A DNA stretch of 12,764 nt, taken from JAEYFP01 sp964566545. Its GTDB lineage: Bacteria; Bacillota; Clostridia; Lachnospirales; Lachnospiraceae. The position numbers were made by a program, and so were the translations under genes. The stretch is from contig CAZMIX010000064.1 of assembly GCA_964566545.1 (NCBI GenBank), positions 1 through 12,764 of the forward strand. The letters run 5' to 3'. Under the pieces are notes generated by a model. The model did not search any database. It saw nothing but the letters and a program-made list of their open reading frames with translations, and was not told the origin of the DNA. Positions 7,375-12,764 of this stretch are shown piece by piece; the first letter of the stretch is position 1, and every line of letters begins with the position of its first letter.

Positions 7375-8952
7375 TTGGCATTTGTTTCCTTGCGGTTTGC
7401 TATTTTTCTGATCGTACTTCTGATGGCGTATTACTTATTTCCGAGAAAATACCAATGGCTGCTGTTACTTGCCGGCAGCTATGTTTTTTATGTCTATGCA
7501 AGTCCCTATTATCTTATTTTCCTGCTGCTCTCGACTGTGACAACGTATTTGTGCGGCGTGCGCATGGGTTATATGGAGGAGGCACTTTGTAAGGAGCTTG
7601 CGGCGCACAGGGATGTGCTGTCAAAGGGAGAAAAGAGAGCGAGAAAGGCGATGGCGCAGAAAAAAAAGAAGCAGATCATGGCGGCCTGTCTTGTTTGCAA
7701 CCTTTTGATCCTCGCACTTTTAAAGTATACAAATTTCTTTTTGGAAAATATGAACTATCTTTTGCGAACCTTTGGCTTAGAAGGTCAGCTTCCACGTGTA
7801 GACTGGCTTTTGCCGCTCGGCATTTCCTTTTATACGTTTATTACGATCGGATATTGTGTGGATGTATACAGGGGAATCAGCGAGCCGCAGAAGGATTTTT
7901 TTAAGTATGCGCTGTTTGTTTCTTATTTTCCCCAAATCACGCAGGGGCCGATCAACCGGTATTCCGATATGGAGAGCCGGCTTTACGGGGAGCACCCGTT
8001 TGATTGGCAGCGCTGCAAGGAAGGCGGCTACCGGATTTTGGTCGGCCTGTTCAAAAAGCTCGTGATCGCGGAGCGGCTTTCGGTCTATGTCGATCGCGTT
8101 TTTGGGGAGCCCGCTTCTTACGGCAGCATGACGCTTTTGTTTGCGGCTATTTTTTATGCGATTCAGATTTATTGTGATTTTTCGGGATATATGGATATTG
8201 TACTCGGCATCAGCGAGCTTTTTGGCATCCGCATGGCCGAAAACTTTGACAAGCCTTATTTTTCAAGATCGATTCCGGAATATTGGCGCCGCTGGCATAT
8301 GACGCTGAATATGTGGTTCAAGGATTATTTGTATTATCCGGTGATCCGGTCGGATTTTTGTATGAAAATCGGGAAGAAGCTCGGGAAAAAGGTATCAAAG
8401 GAAGTTGGCAGAATCGTGCCCACGGTCATCGGCCTGCTTGTCGTCTGGTTTTTGACGGGGCTTTGGCACGGAGCGAGCTGGCATTATGTGGCGCATGGGC
8501 TTTACCACGGAACGATTATTATTTTGAGCGTTCTCTTTGCCTCTGTCTACAAGCGGCTGCGGGAAATTCTGCATATCAGGGAGACTTCAAAGGGATACCA
8601 CGTGTTTCAGATGGTACGGACGTTTATTCTTGTAGATATTTCTTATATTCTATTTCGTGCCATCAGTGTGGGTGATGCGCTTTTTATCATGAAACAGATA
8701 TTTTTCCATTTGGATATCAGCGTCTCTGCTTTAAAGGATGCTATCCTGCCATTTACGGAGGACAATACGGCTGTCGCTTATTTCGGGGTGGCTGCGGCGG
8801 CGATGCTTGTGCTGTTTTTGGCTGAAGTGCTGGATTATAATGGGAGCCGGGCAGTAAAAAGACACAGGTATCTGAGCGGCGCGGTTATGATTGTTATCAT
8901 TCTGCTGTTTGGCGTTTTCGGACAGTCGGGATTTATTTATATGCAATACTAA
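7375..8952 (+). CDS. MBOAT-family membrane O-acyltransferase (AlgI/DltB-like)
   Basis: This 525-residue polytopic membrane protein should move an acyl group from a cytoplasmic donor to an acceptor on the outer face. The N-terminus VSLRFAIFLIVLLMAYYLFPRK is the standard opening of AlgI/DltB proteins. Family landmarks are LGISFYTF (148-155), QGPINRY (190-196), YCDFSGYMDI (266-275), PEYWRRWHMTLN with His307 (301-312) and LWHGASWHYVAHGLYHG (363-379), where His365 and His374 include the expected catalytic histidine. A lysine-rich loop (83-100) is probably cytoplasmic. The start is a TTG at 7375, four bases after the carrier-protein stop, with GAGG nine bases ahead; any later ATG would cut off the first helix. 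The carrier protein is the likely donor partner. The acceptor is unknown: a teichoic acid, capsule or other surface polymer would fit. Confidence 0.93.
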   Translation: MAFVSLRFAIFLIVLLMAYYLFPRKYQWLLLLAGSYVFYVYASPYYLIFLLLSTVTTYLCGVRMGYMEEALCKELAAHRDVLSKGEKRARKAMAQKKKKQIMAACLVCNLLILALLKYTNFFLENMNYLLRTFGLEGQLPRVDWLLPLGISFYTFITIGYCVDVYRGISEPQKDFFKYALFVSYFPQITQGPINRYSDMESRLYGEHPFDWQRCKEGGYRILVGLFKKLVIAERLSVYVDRVFGEPASYGSMTLLFAAIFYAIQIYCDFSGYMDIVLGISELFGIRMAENFDKPYFSRSIPEYWRRWHMTLNMWFKDYLYYPVIRSDFCMKIGKKLGKKVSKEVGRIVPTVIGLLVVWFLTGLWHGASWHYVAHGLYHGTIIILSVLFASVYKRLREILHIRETSKGYHVFQMVRTFILVDISYILFRAISVGDALFIMKQIFFHLDISVSALKDAILPFTEDNTAVAYFGVAAAAMLVLFLAEVLDYNGSRAVKRHRYLSGAVMIVIILLFGVFGQSGFIYMQY

Positions 8953-8965
8953 AAGGAAGATGATA

Positions 8966-9889
8966 ATGAAATTCAAAAAGACGGTGATCACAATTTTCAT
9001 AGCGTTGCTCGTTTTTTTTGGCATTGTTTTGCTGAAAAACTACTGCTCCTATCTGCTGCCAAATGATGCGATGGGAGTTCGTTCGATTGCAGCTCAAAAG
9101 CGTGTGGATACGCTGTTTCTTGGTTCCTCCGCCTATCGGAAGGGAATTGATATGTATTTGATTGAGGAAGAGCTTGAGGGAGAATCGCATGTACTCACGT
9201 ACAACGGAAACGAAGCTCTGAATATGGCGATTGAGCTGAAGGAGCTGCTAAATACCGGCACTGAAATCGGGCTTCTCGTTGTGGATTTTAACCCAAGCAT
9301 GATGGATCGCGGTGCGGATTTAAGCGACAAGCGGTTGCTTTGGGATATCAGCATGAAGGGAAAGCTGTCCTTATGGAGAGAGATTGCGGAAAAGGAGGAT
9401 ACTGATTTTTTCACTTTTTATGATTATTTTGTGCTTTCGAACAATGATTATATGCTGACCTATCCGATCTCGTATCCGCTTATCGCAGAGCGTTATTACC
9501 GGGGCGGCAGCACACAGTCCGATGAGACGCCGGGCAGCACAAGGGAAGAATTAAAGGAGCTGGAAATTGTCGAGAATCCAGGCGTAAATGAGCTACAGCT
9601 AAAGTCGGTCGAAGAGATTATCGATATGTGCAGGGAGAATGGCATTAAAGTGGTTTTTTTGGAGTCACCGCGCTATTACCGGATGGAGGAGAATGGGAAT
9701 TTTTTGAAAAAAGCAGCTATTTTGGAGGAATGTATTGCAAAGAAGGGTGTTAAGTGTATTTTGACGGAGGATCTGAACTTCGATAATACAAATCCGGCTT
9801 ATTATTCGGACTTAACCCACATGTCGGGAGATGGAAAACGAGAGTTCACCCGCCTGCTTATCCCCCTTTTAAAAGAGTTTGTTCCCTGA
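8966..9889 (+). CDS. Membrane-anchored SGNH-fold protein (DltD/AlgJ/AlgX-like role)
   Basis: This 307-residue protein has a single N-terminal hydrophobic helix (about 6-23, FKKTVITIFIALLVFFGIVL) and then an extracytoplasmic domain. VDTLFLGSSAYRKG (47-60) resembles the nucleophile block of SGNH proteins, with Ser54 as the candidate; YNGNEALNM (79-87) could be the Asn block; SDLTHMSGDG (281-290) is a DxxH block with Asp282 and His285. DltD, AlgJ and AlgX share this design and act with an MBOAT partner in the final acyl transfer. It starts 13 bases after the MBOAT gene with AGGA eight bases before ATG 8966; an earlier in-frame ATG at 8960 sits too close to that site, and one at 8891 lies inside the MBOAT gene. 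Overall similarity to named DltD proteins cannot be tested here, so the role rests on motifs and neighbourhood. Confidence 0.82.
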   Translation: MKFKKTVITIFIALLVFFGIVLLKNYCSYLLPNDAMGVRSIAAQKRVDTLFLGSSAYRKGIDMYLIEEELEGESHVLTYNGNEALNMAIELKELLNTGTEIGLLVVDFNPSMMDRGADLSDKRLLWDISMKGKLSLWREIAEKEDTDFFTFYDYFVLSNNDYMLTYPISYPLIAERYYRGGSTQSDETPGSTREELKELEIVENPGVNELQLKSVEEIIDMCRENGIKVVFLESPRYYRMEENGNFLKKAAILEECIAKKGVKCILTEDLNFDNTNPAYYSDLTHMSGDGKREFTRLLIPLLKEFVP

Positions 9890-9900
9890 ACGTTTTTATT
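9881..9900 (+). terminator. Weak candidate terminator at the end of the FkbH operon
   Basis: GTTC (9881-9884) can pair with GAAC (9888-9891) around a three-base loop, followed by GTTTTTATT. The stem is only four base pairs and overlaps the last codons of the SGNH gene, so termination would be inefficient and some read-through into the phosphofructokinase gene is likely. Confidence 0.25.
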
Positions 9901-9927
9901 GTGAGAAACGATAAAGTGCGATATAAT
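9899..9927 (+). promoter_or_regulatory. Sigma-A-type promoter of the phosphofructokinase gene
   Basis: TTGTGA (9899-9904) and a perfect TATAAT (9922-9927) are 17 bases apart. Transcription would start near 9934, leaving about 25 bases of leader with AGGAG at 9947-9951. This is the best-looking promoter in the window and fits constitutive expression of a glycolytic gene. Confidence 0.75.
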
Positions 9928-9959
9928 CAAATAATAAAGAAAGAAAAGGAGAGGTGCTA

Positions 9960-11039
9960 ATGAAGCGAATCGGGCTATTGACAAGCGGGGGCGATTGCCA
10001 GGCATTGAATGCGGCGATGCGCGGTGTCGTAAAGGCGCTGTGGTTTGCGTTGGGATCGCAGGAGGTTGAATTTTATGGATTTTATAATGGCTACAAAGGT
10101 TTGATCTACAGTAATTACAGAAAGCTGGAATTTTCTGATTTTTCAGGAATACTGACGCGCGGCGGAACGATACTCGGCAGCTCCAGAACACCGTTTAAGA
10201 CGATTCGGGAGCCGGATGAAAACGGTCTGGACAAGGTTGCGGCGATGAAACAAAATTACCACAAGCTCAATCTGGACTGCATTGTAATTCTTGGCGGTAA
10301 TGGCACACATAAGACGGCAAATCTGCTGAGCGAAGAAGGTCTGAACATCGTTACACTTCCAAAGACAATAGACAATGATTTATGGGGAACCGATATGACA
10401 TTCGGATTTCAGAGCGCGGTGAACCTTGCGACGAACGTCATCGACTGCATTCATACGACGGCCTCCTCCCATAGCCGCGTATTTATCGTGGAGGTCATGG
10501 GACATAAGGTTGGCTGGCTGACATTGAATGCCGGTATTGCGGGAGGTGCGGATATTATATTGATACCTGAAATCCCTTACGACATCGATAAGATTGTAGA
10601 AGCGATCGACCATAGAACGAAGCGCGGCAGTACCTTTACAATTCTTGCTGTGGCCGAGGGCGCGATTTCCAAAGAGGACGCCCAGCTTACTAAGAAGGAG
10701 CTTCGAGACAAACAGATAAAAAGTACCTATCCGTCTGTATCCTATGAGGTGGCGGCGCAGATCCAGGAGAGAACCGGTCAGGAGATCCGGGTAACCGTGC
10801 CGGGGCATATGCAGCGCGGCGGAAGCCCTAGCGCATACGACAGGGTGCTGGCCTCCCGCCTGGGCACAAAGGCGGCGGAGCTGATCATAAACGGAGAATA
10901 TGGCTATATGGCCGGCATCGTGAACAGTGAGGTCGGCAAAATACCGTTAAAGGACGTGGCCGGAAAGCTGAAATATGTTTCGCCGGATGCAACGATCGTA
11001 AAGGAAGCGAAGATGCTTGGCATCAGCTTCGGGGATTAG
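9960..11039 (+). CDS. pfkA: 6-phosphofructokinase (PfkA family, group with Lys at the donor-specificity site)
   Basis: This 359-residue cytoplasmic enzyme phosphorylates fructose 6-phosphate to fructose 1,6-bisphosphate, the committed step of glycolysis. It has the donor loop GLLTSGGDCQALNAAMRG (5-22), ILGGNGTHKTA (110-120), the catalytic PKTIDND (134-140; Asp138 as proton acceptor), VEVMGHKVGW (177-186) and PGHMQRGGSPSAYDR (280-294). At the positions equivalent to E. coli Gly104 and Gly124 it appears to have Gly and Lys. Lys at the second site is typical of pyrophosphate-using or mixed lineages, whereas Gly at the first favours ATP, so the phosphoryl donor is uncertain. It is about 40 residues longer than E. 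coli PfkA. The ATG at 9960 is eight bases after AGGAG; an in-frame GTG at 9954 is too close to it. dnaX follows after 31 bases. Confidence 0.93.
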   Translation: MKRIGLLTSGGDCQALNAAMRGVVKALWFALGSQEVEFYGFYNGYKGLIYSNYRKLEFSDFSGILTRGGTILGSSRTPFKTIREPDENGLDKVAAMKQNYHKLNLDCIVILGGNGTHKTANLLSEEGLNIVTLPKTIDNDLWGTDMTFGFQSAVNLATNVIDCIHTTASSHSRVFIVEVMGHKVGWLTLNAGIAGGADIILIPEIPYDIDKIVEAIDHRTKRGSTFTILAVAEGAISKEDAQLTKKELRDKQIKSTYPSVSYEVAAQIQERTGQEIRVTVPGHMQRGGSPSAYDRVLASRLGTKAAELIINGEYGYMAGIVNSEVGKIPLKDVAGKLKYVSPDATIVKEAKMLGISFGD

Positions 11040-11070
11040 CAATCAGCAATCAGAAAAAGAGGAAGTTTTC

Positions 11071-12654
11071 ATGTCATATACCGCACTTTACAGAAAGTGG
11101 AGGCCCGATAATTTTAAAGACGTAAAAGGGCAGGATCATATTGTTACGACGCTTAAAAATCAAATTATTGCGGATAGAATCGGACATGCGTATCTATTTT
11201 GCGGGACGCGCGGAACGGGTAAAACAACAGTTGCAAAAATCTTTGCAAAGACCGTGAACTGCGAGCACCCTACAGACGGAAGTCCGTGCGGAGCATGCCG
11301 AAGCTGTAAGTCTATTTCAACGGGCAATTCGATGAATGTAATTGAAATAGATGCGGCCTCCAACAACGGTGTCGACAACATCCGCGAAATCCGGGATGAG
11401 GTTTCGTATTCGCCTGCGGAAGGAAAATATAAGGTTTATATCATCGACGAGGTTCATATGCTTTCCGTAGGAGCGTTTAACGCTCTGCTCAAGACGCTGG
11501 AGGAGCCGCCTTCCTATGTCATTTTTATTCTGGCTACGACGGAGGCGCATAAAATCCCGGTGACGATCCTTTCCAGATGCCAGCGATATGATTTTAAGCG
11601 AATTTCGGTGGAAACGATTGTTGACCGACTTAGAGAGCTTATGGCAGAGGAGCAGATTGAGGCGGAGGACAAGGCGGTTCGCTATCTCGCGAAGGCTGCG
11701 GATGGAGCGATGCGTGATGCGCTAAGTCTTTTGGATCAGTGCGTTTCGTTTTATTTCGGACAGAAGCTGACCTATGACAAGGTGCTGGAAGTGCTCGGCG
11801 CGGTCGATACGGAGGTGTTCAGCGCACTGCTGCGTGCTGTTATGGCAAGGGATATTTTAGACGCAATCCACCTATTGGAAAAAATTATTATGCAGGGAAG
11901 AGATTTATCCCAGCTTGTCATTGATTTTACCTGGTATCTGAGAAATTTGTTGCTTGTGAAGTCTTCGGAGGATATCGAGGATGTGCTGGATGTTTCAAGC
12001 GAAAACCTGCAGCGCTTGCAAGAAGAGGCGGAAATGATTAATCAGGAGACGCTGATGCGCTATATCCGCATTTTTTCGGAGCTTTCCGGAGAGATCAAAT
12101 ACGCTTCCCAAAAACGCGTGCTGATTGAAATGGCGATTATCAAGCTTTGCAAGCCGAGCATGGAGACGGATCTGGAGTCCATGCTGGAACGGATCAGGGA
12201 TTTGGAGGAACAGATGAAAGGCGGCGTTTTTGTAAGCGCTGCGGGAGGTGTACCGGAAGAAGGGACTTTGGGTACAGACGACAGCGAAGACGGATCAAAA
12301 CCCGAGAAGGAACGGGTACAACTGCCAAAGGCGCTGAATGAGGATATTAAAAAGGTGGTATCGATATGGCAGGGGATTATTGTGGAAATGCCCGGCATTG
12401 TGCGTCCGTATTTAAAAATGGCGAAGTTGACCGCCAGAGAGGACAATAAATTACTGATTGTCGTTAAGGATTCACTCGCAAGGGATTTTTTGAATAAGGA
12501 GCTGCAGCGGAAGGCGATTGCGCAGGCAATCAATGACCGGATTGGCAAGGAAGTAGATTTTGATATTATTATGATGGAAAAAAATAAGAAGTTTCAAGAA
12601 AACTATGTGGATTTGAGTAAGATTATTCACATGGAGATTGAGACGGAAGATTGA
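11071..12654 (+). CDS. dnaX: DNA polymerase III subunit gamma/tau
   Basis: This 527-residue protein is the ATPase subunit of the clamp loader, which opens the sliding clamp and places it on primed DNA; its C-terminus can tether the polymerase. An AAA+ module opens with SYTALYRKWRP and holds Walker A GTRGTGKTT (45-53), a zinc site with Cys64, Cys73, Cys76 and Cys79, Walker B YIIDEVHM (123-130; Asp126, Glu127) and the SRC motif (168-170). A helical collar domain follows (about 240-365), then a charged linker (385-418) and a C-terminal domain (421-527). AGGA is seven bases before ATG 11071; an in-frame ATG at 11017 lies inside the phosphofructokinase gene. It is followed by ybaB, the usual dnaX-ybaB-recR arrangement. 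No slippery site resembling the E. coli gamma frameshift is seen near the middle of the gene. Confidence 0.97.
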   Translation: MSYTALYRKWRPDNFKDVKGQDHIVTTLKNQIIADRIGHAYLFCGTRGTGKTTVAKIFAKTVNCEHPTDGSPCGACRSCKSISTGNSMNVIEIDAASNNGVDNIREIRDEVSYSPAEGKYKVYIIDEVHMLSVGAFNALLKTLEEPPSYVIFILATTEAHKIPVTILSRCQRYDFKRISVETIVDRLRELMAEEQIEAEDKAVRYLAKAADGAMRDALSLLDQCVSFYFGQKLTYDKVLEVLGAVDTEVFSALLRAVMARDILDAIHLLEKIIMQGRDLSQLVIDFTWYLRNLLLVKSSEDIEDVLDVSSENLQRLQEEAEMINQETLMRYIRIFSELSGEIKYASQKRVLIEMAIIKLCKPSMETDLESMLERIRDLEEQMKGGVFVSAAGGVPEEGTLGTDDSEDGSKPEKERVQLPKALNEDIKKVVSIWQGIIVEMPGIVRPYLKMAKLTAREDNKLLIVVKDSLARDFLNKELQRKAIAQAINDRIGKEVDFDIIMMEKNKKFQENYVDLSKIIHMEIETED

Positions 12655-12679
12655 TTTTATTAATTTAGGAGGAAGCAGT

Positions 12680-12764
12680 ATGGCAAAGAGAGGTGGATTT
12701 TCCGGCGGGGGAATGGGAATGCCCGGAAATATGAACAACCTGATGAAGCAGGCACAGAAGATGC
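12680..12764 (+). CDS. YbaB/EbfC family nucleoid-associated protein, N-terminal part
   Basis: The gene runs off the right edge; 28 codons are visible. The peptide starts MAKRGGFSGGGMGMPGNMN and continues NLMKQAQKM, the glycine- and methionine-rich opening typical of clostridial YbaB proteins, which bind DNA as dimers. A full AGGAGG (12667-12672) lies seven bases before the ATG. It sits 25 bases after dnaX, an arrangement conserved across many bacteria, where recR usually follows. Confidence 0.93.
   Translation, partial: MAKRGGFSGGGMGMPGNMNNLMKQAQKM

Noticed and set aside
7131..8952. Standard dlt operon for D-alanylation
   Set aside because: No DltA-like adenylating enzyme is present, and an FkbH-like protein takes the place of the activating enzyme.
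8891..8965. Longer N-terminus for the SGNH protein beginning inside the MBOAT gene
   Set aside because: The added 25 residues are an out-of-frame reading of the MBOAT end, and the ribosome binding site at 8954-8957 points to ATG 8966.
5350..9889. Operon as part of a polyketide or tetronate biosynthesis cluster
   Set aside because: FkbH and a carrier protein suggest this, but there is no ketosynthase, and an MBOAT plus a membrane-anchored SGNH protein point to surface-polymer acylation.
11039..11053. Two tandem copies of GCAATCA between pfkA and dnaX
   Set aside because: Two 7-bp copies are too short and few to count as a functional repeat.
11017..11070. Longer DnaX N-terminus beginning inside the phosphofructokinase gene
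   Set aside because: DnaX proteins begin at MSYTALYRKWRP, and AGGA is correctly spaced for ATG 11071.
12060..12548. Minus-strand open frame within dnaX
   Set aside because: Serine-rich antisense reading of the dnaX C-terminal region with no supporting signal.

Overview
The window looks like a chromosomal segment of a low- to mid-GC Gram-positive anaerobe, most likely a Lachnospiraceae-type member of the Clostridia. The reasons are strong AGGAGG-like ribosome binding sites, a lipoprotein signal on the solute-binding protein, a phosphofructokinase with a GGNGT and a PKTIDND motif, the order pfk - dnaX - ybaB, and the N-terminus of the YbaB protein. This placement is from pattern recognition, not from a search.

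Region 1 (1-4898) is a carbohydrate uptake and breakdown locus. It holds the end of a two-domain sugar ABC ATPase (RbsA/MglA type), its RbsC-type permease, a lipoprotein solute-binding protein, and a cytoplasmic family 3 glycoside hydrolase. The ATPase and permease genes overlap by one base. Near-perfect inverted repeats lie before the binding-protein gene and before the hydrolase gene. The second sits just upstream of a perfect TATAAT box, so it could be an operator or an mRNA-stabilising hairpin. A strong bidirectional terminator closes the locus.

Region 2 (4899-5349) has no intact gene. It carries what look like pieces of two decayed genes facing in opposite directions: a C-terminal fragment on the minus strand and a frameshifted fragment on the plus strand. 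A sigma-A-type promoter for the next operon lies in the far end of this debris.

Region 3 (5350-9889) is the most interesting part: a compact four-gene operon encoding an FkbH-like protein, a free-standing acyl carrier protein, a polytopic MBOAT O-acyltransferase and a membrane-anchored SGNH-fold protein. The logic matches the Dlt system (carrier, MBOAT, membrane-anchored SGNH-like DltD), but the D-alanine ligase DltA is replaced by FkbH, a family known to load glyceryl units from 1,3-bisphosphoglycerate onto a carrier protein. I infer a system that makes a glyceryl-type (or related hydroxyacyl) carrier-bound unit and transfers it to an extracellular polymer. No acceptor or product can be read from the window.

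Region 4 (9890-12764) is housekeeping: a strong promoter, a 6-phosphofructokinase, the DNA polymerase III gamma/tau subunit gene dnaX, and the first 28 codons of a YbaB/EbfC nucleoid-associated protein. I saw no tRNA, rRNA, CRISPR array, insertion sequence or attachment site.
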